Positions 7,614 through 17,892 of a DNA stretch of 64,000 nucleotides are shown here, piece after piece. The notes under the pieces are model-generated. The model was given only the letters and a program-made list of their open reading frames with translations, was not told the origin of the DNA and did not search any database. Position numbers and translations under genes: made by a program. The stretch lies in the NCBI GenBank assembly GCA_019339365.1, contig CP079859.1:1798001-1862000 (forward strand), written 5' to 3'. Source of the stretch: Vibrio neptunius (lineage in GTDB: Bacteria; Pseudomonadota; Gammaproteobacteria; Enterobacterales; Vibrionaceae). Positions within the stretch are counted from its first letter, which is position 1. Each line of letters opens with the position of its first letter.

Positions 7614-9976
7614 TCAGAACAAACCTAGTTGTGGCTCACTAAGTGACGAGAAATCAAGGCCAATAAATGGCAAGATGGCTTCGGCAACCGGTTTGAGTTG
7701 TTTATCAATGTAGTGCTGATAGTCGATGGCGCTTTTTTGGTATTCTTTGGGCTCAGGTCCTGAAATAGTGATGACGTATTCAATCCTCCCTTTGTTTTGA
7801 TACTGTAACGGGCGACCGAGTTGACTGTTTATTTCATCCGCCATTCTGGCTGCGCGTACCTGAGGGGGAATGTTTTTCTGGTATTCATGGAGCTTTCTTC
7901 TCAATCGCTTTTGATAAATCAGCTTATCATCGAGATCTCCCGCTTTTGTTTGCTCGACAAATCCGCGAATATATTCACTCGGATTCTCACCATGAAATAC
8001 CATTGAGTACAGTGTTTTTTGGAACTCTTGTGCTAGTGGGGTCCAGTCTGTTCGCGCACTTTCTAATCCTTTGAAAATCAGCTGCTCATTTTCTCCCTCA
8101 CCAATAAGTCCCGCATAACGTTTTTTTGACCCTGTTTCCTGCCCGCGAATCGTTGGCATTAAGAATTTTTTGTAGTGTGTTTCATACTCTAACTCCAAAA
8201 TTGAGTTGAGGTTGTACTCATTACGTAAGTGATTCGTCCACCATTCGTTGATGTGGTCTACAAGCTGGTGGCCAATCTTATCGGCTTGTTGTTGAGAAAA
8301 TTGCCCGTTTAACGATACAAACGTCGAATCTGTATCCCCATAAATTACTTGATAGCCTTTATTCTCGATAAGTACTTTTGTCTGCTTCATGATTTCGTGA
8401 CCACGCATAGTGATACTTGACGCCAAGCGAGTATCAAAGAAGCGACAGCCAGAAGACCCCAGTACCCCATAGAACGAGTTCATGATGATCTTAATGGCTT
8501 GTGAGAACGCCTTTTCGTTGTTTTTCTTAGCGATATCGCGCGCTGCCCACAGGTTTTCGATCATCTCGGGCAAAAAGTGTTTACTACGATGAAATTGACC
8601 GCCACGAAATCCTTCAACAGCCTGGTTCTCTTGTTTACCCACGTCCAATTTCAACCCTTCGATCAAACCCATTGGGTCAATTAGGAAAGAGCGAATAATG
8701 GAAGGGTACAGGCTCTTAAAGTCCAGAACTAACACCGAATCATACAGGTTCGGAATGGAGTCCATGACATAGCCCCCTGGGCTAGCCAGCCAGTTTTCAG
8801 ATTGTAGGTTAGGGGCAATGTACCCAGCACGATGGATTTGTGGCAGGTAAAGGTTGGTAAATGCAGCGACCGAACCGCCGACACGGTCCAGCTCAACGCC
8901 AGTCAGTTTAGAGCGTTCAATGGCGAACTCGAGCAAGTGGGTGTGGGCAAAAATCTTGTTGACCAGAACACAATCTTGCAGGTTGTACTTTGCAAGTGAG
9001 GGCTTATCCTTTTTGAACATGTAATTGATTTCGTCCATTCGATCATGAACATTGTGGATTTGCTTACCCTCGCCGAGTAACTCCTGAGAAACCGATTCAA
9101 GCGACCAGCTTCGAAAGTGGTAAGTGGCAGTTTTTAGCGTATCGATACCATCTAAAACCACGCGACCTGGGATTGATATGAATGCTTGTTGAGTGTTACT
9201 TGAGGTGCGAAAAAACTCGCCTGATTCGCACGTCCTATCGCTAATCTGACTTTATTCCACTCGGCACGTTTATGTAGCAGCCTAAAGTCGAAATCGATTA
9301 CATTCCACCCGATGATGACGTCAGGATCAAACCGTTCAAACCATGAGATTAAAGTGAGCAGGAGTTGTTTTTCATCTTTGACCCATTCGATACTCGTGCA
9401 CGCCTCTTGCGGTTCACCTATCATGACCACTCGACTGTCCATCGGGCTATCGAGTCCGATAGAGTACAGAACGCCTTTCTCTGAACATTCAATATCGAGC
9501 GAGACGACCTTCAGCTGAGGGATATAGTCCCCCTGACGACATTTGACGCTTGAAAAGCGAGTGTAGTCTTTTCTTAGTTGGGGGTGACCAGTAAATTCGA
9601 CACTGCCTTGAACAAAACGCTCCATTAAATATCGATCTGCAAGGCGTATATCGTCTTCGAGTACCAGAATTTCATGTTGTTTGAATTTCTGGCTTAGCCG
9701 TTGTCCGTCTTTAATGGTTAAGCAGTAACAAGCCGCAAGTTCTACATCATCAAAGCTATGCAGCGCCAAAGGTTTTATCTCAGCCTGAATTGATAACTCT
9801 TTAATTAGAGTTTGGCATTGTTCGATATCGTCTTGAGGAATAAAGAAGACGGTTTTCTCTCCCGGTATAACAAGCTGTACAGGCCCATTATCAGTAGATA
9901 ACCATAAATCGATCTGAGTTTGACCAGAAACATCTCTGGCGTGACGGGTAAGTAGGAAGCCTTGTTGGACGGACAT
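7614..9976 (-). CDS. polB: DNA polymerase II (family B), frameshifted
   Basis: SOS-type family B polymerase with proofreading, split in two frames. The N-terminal part (9976 to ~9215) carries Exo I ([12 protein letters not shown]) and Exo II ([14 protein letters not shown]). The second part continues at [21 protein letters not shown] and carries Exo III (YNLQDC), motif A ([10 protein letters not shown]), motif B ([12 protein letters not shown]) and motif C (YGDTDS). The frames join if a run of six A at 9210-9215 (plus strand) had seven, giving 787 aa, the size expected from E. coli PolB (783). All catalytic motifs are intact, so a sequence error is more likely than decay. Confidence 0.92.
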
Positions 9977-10050
9977 TTGTACTGCTCTAAATGAAAACCA
10001 AGCAACGGATGAAGCTTGGTTTCACTAGCTTAGCATAAGCAGGCTCACTC

Positions 10051-11901
10051 TCAATAATAGATAAAGCCAGTAAGTTTGGCGCCAATGTTCTCAGACTGCC
10101 AACTTTGATAACTCAATTGTGTTCGCACAGCAAAGTTACGATCAAAGCTCCAGTTCCAGCTTGCATCAATGTCGACATGGCTCTCTTCCGGAGAACTTAC
10201 CAGCGCCATAGTTTGAGCTTGTAACCCTATTCTATGATTACGGCCAGCTTGGAAAATTATACCCGTTTCCAAGCCGACTCCAGGGGTTGCGTCATATTCG
10301 GTCAGATTGCCGCCACTGACTGCACCTGACAAGAGAGTGTATACGTGGACTTTGCCTGGTGAGCCCCAGGCCTTGCCAAAGCCACCCTGTCCGAACCATC
10401 TGCCTGCCATCTTATTAGACATAGGCTGGCGGTCAAAACCAGTACGAATATTCCAAGCCCAACTGTCGAACACTCTATTACTTGGCGCCAGCGCCATTGT
10501 GTCGATAAAGTAAAATCGATCCAGCCGAGCAGTGCCTTGCCGATCAAAGCTCACTTGAGTATCTAAAAAATTAATCTGTGCGCCGGGTATGAAGCCATCC
10601 TGTGAATCAAGCAAATCATGATACGCTGCTCTCCATTCAATAGTGGCTTGATTATTGTACTCGTCCCAGTACTGGTAGCTCAGTCCGATACGAGCGGAAG
10701 CATGCCCTTTTTCTGGTGGGACATCAGGTTGAAGTACTGGGGTAAACGGAGATTCAACTTTGATTCTGCTGCGTAGATAGAGCAACTTAGTCAATCGTTT
10801 GGCTGTTGGGTCTCGCTCTAAATCGGAGTCATACAATTGAAAGTTTAACCACTCATAGGCGAGCTCTAGAATCGCTGCTCGTTCTTTATCTGAGAATTCG
10901 TTTTCACTCGGGTACTCGCCTTGTGTCGCTTTTTTCGCAGCCTCGAATATTTTCTCATCGACTTCATTGGCTTGATGTAGCAATCTGGTGCCAAATGCTT
11001 CGCGATATTGAGGCTCTTCCAATAGTCCGCTTTCCGCTAAGGCATAAACCGTATCTGATGGAATAGCCTGTACAGAGAAGTTTTTGGTTAAGCGCAAATC
11101 TTCCCGAGCGACATCTAACAGAGACAGCAATTGATAAGAACAATTTTCGTCTAAGAAATAGTAATCAAACTCTGCTCTTTGCATCTCCCATAAGTGCAAT
11201 AGCACTCGATTGACTTCGTCTTCCGTGAGTTTAAGTTTGTACTCCCAAATGTCTCTGGATTCGATGTCGTTGTATTCACGAACTTTTCGATAATATGGCA
11301 TCACGGTGTAACGACCGGGATAGCTGCCGATCAACCCCTTGATGGCAAACAGAGCAGGGTTGTCATCTGTTTCCGGTTCAGCAGCAAAATTAATAGCAAA
11401 GGCTACCAATTCTTTATGTCTGGTTTGATCCTTAGCATCGACACGCAATAGAGTGTGACCAAACATCGAAGAAGGGTTATTCATAAATGCGGTTGGGAAA
11501 ACCAGCGTAAGACCCGCCGGATCGATGGCTTGGCTCCAAGTTTCCAACTCTGGGCAGTTCAATATCGCCTCACGACCTTGTTGTTGCTCAAGCCAACGAT
11601 AGCGCGCGGGGTATTGGCACTGAGTTTCTAATGCAAGTTGCTTATCTTCGGAATAGAGCTGATTGATGGTTGCCTCAAGCTCGGCTCTAGGAGAGTACTT
11701 TCCTTGCTCTGAAAGAAAAAACTCGCTTTTATCGACGGTACTCTCGTATCCAGTGATAAACGTAGGCAAATAGTGTCCCAGCTTATGCCAGTAAGAGTGC
11801 TTGGAAAGCTGTTCTACATCGAATTCGCTAGCGGTCGAGGTAAAAGGTAGCAACAAGCTAACGCCACACAACAATGAAATTTTTAGCACACAGGACTTCA
11901 T
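10051..11901 (-). CDS. DUF4105 envelope protein with C-terminal barrel-like domain
   Basis: A 616-aa exported protein: signal peptide ending near residue 24 (FTSTAS), an N-terminal helical part, a DUF4105 core (~130-330), then a beta-rich C-terminal half with alternating pattern ending in aromatic GFIYY, typical of an outer membrane barrel. DUF4105 also forms the catalytic part of the lipoprotein transacylase Lnb, where a His and a Cys are needed; this protein has SMFGHTLLRVD (His149) and DENCSYQLLSLLD (Cys254) in matching context. An acyl-transfer or peptidase-like function is therefore possible but unproven. It is a single gene with no evident operon partners. Confidence 0.75.
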   Translation of the reverse strand: MKSCVLKISLLCGVSLLLPFTSTASEFDVEQLSKHSYWHKLGHYLPTFITGYESTVDKSEFFLSEQGKYSPRAELEATINQLYSEDKQLALETQCQYPARYRWLEQQQGREAILNCPELETWSQAIDPAGLTLVFPTAFMNNPSSMFGHTLLRVDAKDQTRHKELVAFAINFAAEPETDDNPALFAIKGLIGSYPGRYTVMPYYRKVREYNDIESRDIWEYKLKLTEDEVNRVLLHLWEMQRAEFDYYFLDENCSYQLLSLLDVAREDLRLTKNFSVQAIPSDTVYALAESGLLEEPQYREAFGTRLLHQANEVDEKIFEAAKKATQGEYPSENEFSDKERAAILELAYEWLNFQLYDSDLERDPTAKRLTKLLYLRSRIKVESPFTPVLQPDVPPEKGHASARIGLSYQYWDEYNNQATIEWRAAYHDLLDSQDGFIPGAQINFLDTQVSFDRQGTARLDRFYFIDTMALAPSNRVFDSWAWNIRTGFDRQPMSNKMAGRWFGQGGFGKAWGSPGKVHVYTLLSGAVSGGNLTEYDATPGVGLETGIIFQAGRNHRIGLQAQTMALVSSPEESHVDIDASWNWSFDRNFAVRTQLSYQSWQSENIGAKLTGFIYY

Positions 11902-11985
11902 CTAATACACAGTCTTACAGTTTGGTTTATCTTCTACTTTCAGTGCTAGGGTACAGCAAAGAGAAGGGAGGTTTAGGGTGATGCT

Positions 11986-12011
11986 AAAAGGTGCCCAGGA
12001 AGGCACCTTTT
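11986..12011. terminator. Hairpin terminator after the DUF3015 gene
   Basis: AAAAGGTGCC and GGCACCTTTT form a 10-bp stem around a six-base loop, with A and T flanks. It serves the minus-strand gene ending at 12025. Confidence 0.75.
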
Positions 12012-12024
12012 AGAAAGGTATTGA

Positions 12025-12510
12025 TTAAATAGCGTAACCCGCTAATTGTGCGTTATCAGCAACAACGTTGTTCAGGTTTACAAACACTTCTTGAGAAGTG
12101 ACATTTTCAGATTTGAAAACCTGTGCAAAGTTTTCCTGAGCTAGTGTGTTAAATGTTGCTTTGTCTGCTTCGTTAATACCCCATACCTCAGAAAGCGTCG
12201 CGAGAGTTTCGCCTTCGCCTTTAGCAATGTCACGTGCTAGGTTGTCCATGTTTCCATCAATGAACATCGCTAGCTTTTGAGATGATGAAATCGTACCAGT
12301 ACCGTCACAGCCTAGAGTACCAAAAGTGATACCAAAAGTTTGGTTGCCAGAAGTACCGTTAGTTGTAGCGGCTAGGATTTTAGAGACCTTACCTGAATTA
12401 CCATCGAATACCATAGTACCCAAACCACAACCAATATCATTATCTGCCAGTGCTAGATTAGACATAGGAAGAGTTGTTGCTAGGGCTGCCACTGCTAGAA
12501 GCTTTTTCAT
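12025..12510 (-). CDS. DUF3015 family periplasmic protein
   Basis: A 161-aa protein with a clear signal peptide (MKKLLAVAALATTLPMSNLALA) and the DUF3015 pattern: DIGCGLGTMVFDG with an early Cys, a second Cys in GTLGCDGTG, and a helical second half ending AQLAGYAI. The two Cys could form a disulfide in the periplasm. Function of the family is unknown. ATG preceded by AAGGATAT. Confidence 0.8.
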   Translation of the reverse strand: MKKLLAVAALATTLPMSNLALADNDIGCGLGTMVFDGNSGKVSKILAATTNGTSGNQTFGITFGTLGCDGTGTISSSQKLAMFIDGNMDNLARDIAKGEGETLATLSEVWGINEADKATFNTLAQENFAQVFKSENVTSQEVFVNLNNVVADNAQLAGYAI

Positions 12511-12860
12511 AACATATCCTTATAAGATAATATTTAAAGTGTATTTTTATTTGTGCAACAATATGTATTGCACTGCGTATTATTAAGTGAAATTAGATTC
12601 ATTTTCAATATTAAGGCTTGTGTTGTGTGTCCCCATGCGGCTTTTTGAATCACAAGCGCAATGTATGACTTAAGTTATTGATCGATATGTCAATAGTGTG
12701 TTAAGCAGCAGATATGAAAATAAGTACTTGCTAAAGTTTGCGTTAGAGCACATATTCAGAGTAAGTAAAAAATGTAATTTGAGTTAAAATAGGCTGCCAT
12801 GCTGTTATCCACTATTAACGAGTGGGTGCAGAGCCAATCAAGAAGTGTGGAGATACAAGT
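12511..12860. other. Intergenic region between DUF3015 gene and varA
   Basis: 350 bases, AT-rich, with promoters for two divergent genes. No coding frame or repeat stands out. Confidence 0.45.
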
Positions 12861-13505
12861 TTGATAAGTGTTTTCCTTGTAGATGATCATGAGCTGGTTC
12901 GCACAGGGATACGACGTATTATTGAAGACGTCCGTGGAATGAACGTAGCAGGGGAAGCTGAAAGCGGTGAAGACGCAGCGAAATGGTGTCGTAGCAATCA
13001 TGCCGATGTCATTTTGATGGATATGAATATGCCAGGTATTGGTGGCTTAGAGGCAACCAAGAAAATCTTGCGTTTCAATCCTGATGTGAAAATCATTGTT
13101 TTAACTGTTCATACGGAAAATCCGTTTCCAACTAAAGTGATGCAAGCAGGTGCCGCGGGTTACCTGACTAAAGGTGCGGGGCCAGATGAAATGGTCAACG
13201 CAATTCGTGTGGTCAATAGCGGCCAGCGTTATATTTCTCCTGAAATTGCTCAGCAGATGGCGCTTAGCCAATTCTCTCCAGCATCAGAAAATCCTTTTGC
13301 CGATCTTTCCGAGCGTGAATTACAAATCATGATGATGATCACCAAAGGGCAGAAAGTCACTGATATTTCAGAGCAGCTGAATTTGAGCCCGAAAACGGTC
13401 AACAGTTACCGCTACCGCTTGTTCAATAAACTGGATATCAGCGGTGATGTAGAGTTGACTCATCTAGCCATTCGCCATGGAATGTTAGACACCGAGACAT
13501 TGTAG
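12861..13505 (+). CDS. uvrY: Response regulator VarA/UvrY (GacA type)
   Basis: NarL/FixJ-type response regulator of the Gac/Var/Bar system, partner of VarS/BarA, driving CsrB-type small RNAs that titrate CsrA. I choose TTG at 12861 as start: it begins (M)[18 protein letters not shown] as in VarA and has GGAG eight bases upstream, while the longer GTG start at 12822 adds residues foreign to the family. 214 aa: receiver with Asp8/Asp9 and phospho-acceptor Asp54 (ILMDMNMPG), and a LuxR-type HTH ([12 protein letters not shown]...[17 protein letters not shown]). Its stop TAG overlaps the GTG start of uvrC by one base, so they are translationally coupled, as in other gammaproteobacteria. Confidence 0.94.
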   Translation: MISVFLVDDHELVRTGIRRIIEDVRGMNVAGEAESGEDAAKWCRSNHADVILMDMNMPGIGGLEATKKILRFNPDVKIIVLTVHTENPFPTKVMQAGAAGYLTKGAGPDEMVNAIRVVNSGQRYISPEIAQQMALSQFSPASENPFADLSERELQIMMMITKGQKVTDISEQLNLSPKTVNSYRYRLFNKLDISGDVELTHLAIRHGMLDTETL

Positions 13506-15336
13506 TGACCGACACATTCGACTCGGCTTCCTTTCTAAAAACCGTTACTAATCAGCCCGGCGTATACAGAATGTATAACGCCGAGGCTGTTGTCATTTAT
13601 GTGGGTAAAGCTAAAGACCTCAAAAAACGCCTTTCTAGTTATTTCCGCAGCAAAGTAGACAGTGAAAAAACACGAGCTTTAGTCAGTAATATTGACAAGA
13701 TTGATGTCACGGTGACGCATACCGAAACAGAAGCACTGATACTTGAACACAATTACATTAAGCAATATTTGCCTAAATACAATGTATTACTGCGTGATGA
13801 CAAATCATATCCTTACATTTTTGTCAGTGGCCACAAGCACCCGCGACTATCGATGCACCGCGGTGCAAAAAGCGCAAAGGTGAATACTTTGGGCCTTACC
13901 CTGACTCGGGAGCGGTTCGGGAAACGCTGCATTTAATTCAAAAAATTTTCCCAGTTCGACAATGTGAAGATACGGTTTACAGTAATCGAACTCGGCCTTG
14001 TCTGATGTACCAAATTGGCCGATGTGCGGGGCCATGTGTTAGCAGTATTGTCTCCGATGAAGATTATGCCGAACTGGTGGGTTTTGTTCGTTTGTTCCTG
14101 CAAGGAAAAGATCAGCAGGTTTTAACAACATTGGTTGAAAAAATGGAGCTAGCTAGTAAAAGTCTTAAGTTTGAAGACGCGGCAAAGTTTAGAGACCAAA
14201 TTCAAGCGATACGCCGTGTTCAGGAGCAGCAATTTGTTTCTGAAGACTCTCAAGATGATATGGACGTCTTAGGTTTTGCTCAAGAAAATGGCATTGCCTG
14301 TATCCATATTCTGATGATTCGCCAAGGTAAGATTTTAGGCAGTCGTAGCCATTTCCCTAAGATTCCCAATGATACGACTCAGGAAGAAGTGTTTTATAGT
14401 TTTTTTAGCCAGTATTATCTAAGCCACAACGAAGCACGAACGATCCCGACACGAATCATCCTTAATTCCGGCCTGATGGAAGAATCGCTGCCATTACAAG
14501 AGGCTCTAGGCGAGATTGCCGGACGTAAAGTCCATTTTCATGTTAACCCGACGGGGACTCGTGGACGTTACCTTAAGTTGTCGAATACCAACGCACTGAC
14601 GGCAATTACTACTAAAATCAACCACAAGATGACAATATCCCAACGTTTTAAAGAGTTACGGGAAGTCTTAGGTATGGATATTATCACTCGTATGGAATGT
14701 TTCGATATATCGCATACAATGGGAGAAAGTACGATTGCTTCCTGTGTTGTGTTTAATCAAGAAGGGCCAGTGAAGCAGGAATACCGTCGCTACAATATTA
14801 CTGGAATTACCGGTGGTGATGATTACGCCGCGATGGGACAAGCGCTTGAGCGGCGTTACTCCAAGCAGCTAGATGTAGAAAAAATCCCGGATATTGTGTT
14901 TATTGATGGGGGGAAAGGGCAGCTTAACCGAGCATTTGAAATCATTTCACAGTATTGGGGAGATTGGCCTAAACGGCCACGTTTGATTGGTATTGCGAAA
15001 GGAGTAACTCGTAAACCAGGATTGGAAACTTTGATTACCACAGACGGTGAAGAGTTCAACTTGCCTAGTGATGCACCAGCTCTACATTTGATGCAACATA
15101 TCCGTGATGAAAGCCATAACCATGCCATTGCGGGGCATAGAGCCAAGCGTGGAAAAACAAGAAGAACCAGTGCCTTGGAAGGCATTGAAGGGGTGGGGCC
15201 GAAACGTCGTCAGGCATTGCTCAAATACATGGGGGGATTACAGGAACTTCAACGTGCTAGCGTAGAAGAAATCGCCAAAGTTCCTGGGATTAGTGTTTCT
15301 TTGGCAGAAAACATTTATCAAGCATTGAAACAATAG
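13505..15336 (+). CDS. uvrC: Excinuclease ABC subunit C, frameshifted
   Basis: UvrC makes both incisions in nucleotide excision repair. The first frame (GTG at 13505) has the GIY-YIG domain ([20 protein letters not shown]). It breaks at GAKSAK: a run of five A at 13867-13871 would need six to read [19 protein letters not shown] and join the second frame. That part has [18 protein letters not shown], a UVR motif ([18 protein letters not shown]), the RNase H-like nuclease domain ([25 protein letters not shown]) and C-terminal helix-hairpin-helix repeats. Restored length is 610 aa, equal to E. coli UvrC. A sequence error is the simplest reading. Confidence 0.95.
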
Positions 15337-15414
15337 GAAAAATCCCGCACCATAAGAGCCCTGTTTTTAAGCAGTGAACAGAGCAATACGCAAACGATAA
15401 GAGCCTCAATAAAT

Positions 15415-15972
15415 ATGCGTTTAAATATCCCTAACATTTTATCTTTGTTACGACTTTTCCTTATTCCAGTATTTGTCGTGGTTTTTTATCTTCCTTACAG
15501 TTGGGCACCTTTTGCAGCGGCAATGGTGTTCTGGGTTGCAGGGTTCACGGACTGGCTAGATGGAATGTTAGCGCGAAAGTTGGGGCAAACCTCCCGTTTT
15601 GGTGCTTTTATCGATCCTGTTGCTGATAAAGTCCTTGTCGCGACCGCTCTGATTCTTGTCACGGAACACTACCACTCCATTTGGGTAACAATTCCTGCTG
15701 TGACTATGATTGCTCGAGAAATCATTATTTCTGCATTGCGTGAATGGATGGCAGAAATCGGTAAACGTGCCAGTGTGGCAGTTTCATGGGTAGGTAAAGT
15801 AAAAACGCTTAGCCAAATGTTTGCTTTATGGGTGCTTATCTGGCGTTATGATGACTGGATGGTTTGGTTAGGTTACGCCGCGCTTTATGTTGCGACCGTA
15901 TTGACCTATTGGTCTATGGCACAGTATTTAATGGCAGCCAAAGACGACCTTCTCAGTGAAGAGCATCATTAA
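15415..15972 (+). CDS. pgsA: CDP-diacylglycerol-glycerol-3-phosphate 3-phosphatidyltransferase
   Basis: Makes phosphatidylglycerophosphate, the first committed step to phosphatidylglycerol and cardiolipin. 185-aa integral membrane protein with the CDP-alcohol phosphotransferase signature [22 protein letters not shown]: Asp46, Asp49-Gly50, Ala-Arg 53-54, Gly63, Asp67 and Asp71. The uvrY-uvrC-pgsA order is the usual gammaproteobacterial one. A terminator and the tRNA cluster follow. Confidence 0.96.
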   Translation: MRLNIPNILSLLRLFLIPVFVVVFYLPYSWAPFAAAMVFWVAGFTDWLDGMLARKLGQTSRFGAFIDPVADKVLVATALILVTEHYHSIWVTIPAVTMIAREIIISALREWMAEIGKRASVAVSWVGKVKTLSQMFALWVLIWRYDDWMVWLGYAALYVATVLTYWSMAQYLMAAKDDLLSEEHH

Positions 15973-15976
15973 AGAA

Positions 15977-16000
15977 AACGGGCAATAGCCCGTTTTTTAT
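15977..16000 (+). terminator. Rho-independent terminator after pgsA
   Basis: AACGGGC/GCCCGTT stem with an AATA loop followed by six T, immediately after the pgsA stop. Confidence 0.85.
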
Positions 16001-16123
16001 ACCTCTCATCTACTTTGTTTAAGTTAACTTGGTCAAAATTAAAAGAATTTTGAGAGTAAATTAATCAAATTAGAAGCTTTTGACTGTTAATTAGACAAAC
16101 GATTCAAAAAATTAAAAATAGTG

Positions 16124-16151
16124 TTGACTCATTAGTTCGAATCCGTAGAAT
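16124..16151 (+). promoter_or_regulatory. Sigma-70 promoter of the tRNA operon
   Basis: TTGACT (16124-16129) and TAGAAT (16146-16151) are separated by 16 bases and are followed by a GC-rich GCATCCCG stretch, the layout common at stable-RNA promoters. The first tRNA begins 57 bases downstream. Confidence 0.6.
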
Positions 16152-16207
16152 GCATCCCGTACCCAAGAGGAACGCAGCGAAATAAGCGAGACGATTGGTG
16201 TTACGAA

Positions 16208-16281
16208 GGCGCGTTGGCAGAGTGGCTATGCAGCGGATTGCAAATCCGTGGACCTCGGTTCGACTCCGGGACGCGCCTCCA
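16208..16281 (+). tRNA. tRNA-Cys (GCA)
   Basis: A 74-base cloverleaf with encoded CCA: acceptor GGCGCGT/ACGCGCC, anticodon stem GGATT-GCA-AATCC with GCA anticodon, T-loop GGTTCGACTCC. Confidence 0.95.
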
Positions 16282-16284
16282 TTT

Positions 16285-16360
16285 GCGACACTAGCTCAGT
16301 TGGTAGAGCGCAACCTTGCCAAGGTTGAGGTCACGAGTTCGAACCTCGTGTGTCGCTCCA
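16285..16360 (+). tRNA. tRNA-Gly (GCC), copy 1
   Basis: A 76-base cloverleaf with encoded CCA: acceptor GCGACAC/GTGTCGC, anticodon loop CTTGCCAAG giving GCC, T-arm CGAGTTCGAACCTCG. Only three bases separate it from tRNA-Cys. Confidence 0.96.
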
Positions 16361-16431
16361 AATTTTATGATAACGATTCCTAATGGGTCGATGTCAAAGA
16401 TGGTGTCTCCATCACAAATTTAGATTTGTGT

Positions 16432-16518
16432 GCCCTGGTGGTGGAATTGGTAGACACAAGGGATTTAAAATCCCTCGGCGTTCGCGCTGTGCCGGTTCAA
16501 GTCCGGCCCGGGGCACCA
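16432..16518 (+). tRNA. tRNA-Leu (TAA)
   Basis: An 87-base class II tRNA with long variable arm and encoded CCA: acceptor GCCCTGG/CCGGGGC with one G-U pair, anticodon loop ATTTAAAAT giving UAA. Confidence 0.95.
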
Positions 16519-16535
16519 TCTAACTAACGCATTAT

Positions 16536-16611
16536 GCGACACTAGCTCAGTTGGTAGAGCGCAACCTTGCCAAGGTTGAGGTCACGAGTTCGAACCTCGT
16601 GTGTCGCTCCA
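16536..16611 (+). tRNA. tRNA-Gly (GCC), copy 2
   Basis: Identical over all 76 bases to the copy at 16285, and the AAATT after it is shared too, pointing to a recent duplication. Confidence 0.96.
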
Positions 16612-16620
16612 AATTACGAA

Positions 16621-16648
16621 GCCCTGACCATTTGGTCAGGGCTTTTTT
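16621..16648 (+). terminator. Terminator of the tRNA cluster
   Basis: GCCCTGACC/GGTCAGGGC stem with ATTT loop followed by a T-run. Confidence 0.85.
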
Positions 16649-16716
16649 GTATTTTCATTACATAAGAAATCAGCGGCAAAAAGCCGCTGATTTTTAACTC
16701 ACCAAACGTGAACGGG

Positions 16717-17757
16717 TTATACAAGCTCGGCAAGCATTTCATCCGAATATTCTGTCAACACTGAGCCTGATTTTACTTTTTCGACATAGTCAGGGTTGGC
16801 GATTAATGGACGACCAATTGCTAGTAAATCAAATTTACCGGACTCCAACGCCGCATTCCCGGTTTCTGGTGTAAAACCACCAACACCCATTAGCGTCTTA
16901 CTGTAGTTTGAACGCATATACTCTGAAACGGTGCCATCTAGGTAATCAAATGACATGCTATCGTCAAAAATTCCCACGTGAAGGTAACTTAGATCACGAC
17001 TTTCGAGCGCTTTGAGCAAGTAATCTGAAACCTGACGATCACGACTGTCTGGTTCCATGTTGAAGTAAGCACCCGGAGAGAGTCGTAGTGCTGTTCTATC
17101 TTTACCAATAGCATCAACGATTGCATCGACGACTTGCAACGGGAAGCGCGCCATATTTTCTGCTGAGCCACCAAATTCATCGTCTCGAGTATTGCTTGAA
17201 TAATGCAGGAATTGGTCGATCAGATAGCCATTTGCTCCGTGGATTTCAACCCCGTCAAAGCCTGCCTCTAGAGCGTTAATAGCGGCCTGACGATAATCGT
17301 CAACAAGTTCTTCAATCTCTTCTCGGGTCGCTGGCTTAGGCGTGGTGTAGGCCAATTCTCGCATGCGGGGTACGCTGCCTTCAACGCTGACTGCGGAAGG
17401 CGCCAGTACATATTCTCCATTGAAGAAATGAGGGTGCGCAACACGGCCAGTGTGCCACAACTGCACAAAAATCTTACCGCCTTTTTCATGAACCGCGTCT
17501 GTCACCCTACGCCAGCCTGCAATTTGCTCCTGACTGAATATTCCGGGGGTATTTGGATATCCCTGACCATCTGGGCGAATGATGGTCGCTTCACTAATAA
17601 TCAAACCAGTATCTGCTCGACGAGCGTAGTAATCCACCATCGCTTGAGTTGGAACTAGGCTGTCATCAGCCATACAACGAGTCAGTGGTGCCATCACAAT
17701 TCTGTTGTTCAACGTAATGGTGTCGTTCAGCGCTAATGGTTCAAATAGGTTATTCAT
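16717..17757 (-). CDS. nemA: Old Yellow Enzyme family alkene reductase (NemA-like)
   Basis: FMN-dependent ene-reductase of 346 aa acting on activated alkenes such as N-ethylmaleimide and on nitro compounds with NADPH. Family marks: MAPLTR near residue 23, QLWHTGR (99-105), and the ligand-binding His173/Asn176 with Tyr178 in HGANGYLIDQFL; GVGGFTPE and LAIGRPLIANPD close the TIM barrel. It is divergent from a TetR regulator, with three matching palindromes between them, which fits a NemR-NemA-like unit induced by electrophiles. Exact substrate is inference. Confidence 0.9.
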   Translation of the reverse strand: MNNLFEPLALNDTITLNNRIVMAPLTRCMADDSLVPTQAMVDYYARRADTGLIISEATIIRPDGQGYPNTPGIFSQEQIAGWRRVTDAVHEKGGKIFVQLWHTGRVAHPHFFNGEYVLAPSAVSVEGSVPRMRELAYTTPKPATREEIEELVDDYRQAAINALEAGFDGVEIHGANGYLIDQFLHYSSNTRDDEFGGSAENMARFPLQVVDAIVDAIGKDRTALRLSPGAYFNMEPDSRDRQVSDYLLKALESRDLSYLHVGIFDDSMSFDYLDGTVSEYMRSNYSKTLMGVGGFTPETGNAALESGKFDLLAIGRPLIANPDYVEKVKSGSVLTEYSDEMLAELV

Positions 17758-17779
17758 GACGTTCCCTTTGTGGTTTTTC

Positions 17780-17795
17780 TTGAATGCCCATTCAA
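17780..17795. promoter_or_regulatory. TetR operator A (TTGAA-N6-TTCAA)
   Basis: TTGAATGCCCATTCAA, one of three 16-base palindromes between the reductase and regulator genes; nearest to the reductase start. Confidence 0.6.
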
Positions 17796-17806
17796 GTTAG
17801 TCTAAT

Positions 17807-17822
17807 TTGAACAAGCATTCAA
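17807..17822. promoter_or_regulatory. TetR operator B
   Basis: TTGAACAAGCATTCAA; it is the exact reverse complement of operator C, 24 bases away centre to centre. Confidence 0.65.
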
Positions 17823-17830
17823 CTACTTTT

Positions 17831-17846
17831 TTGAATGCTTGTTCAA
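17831..17846. promoter_or_regulatory. TetR operator C
   Basis: TTGAATGCTTGTTCAA, nearest to the regulator start. Confidence 0.65.
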
Positions 17847-17892
17847 AATAAAGTAGAATCAATCAATATTGATAATTGAGATAAGAGAACCA

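Noticed and set aside
12822..12860. Upstream GTG start for uvrY
   Set aside because: The TTG at 12861 has a better ribosome site and gives the conserved VarA N terminus.
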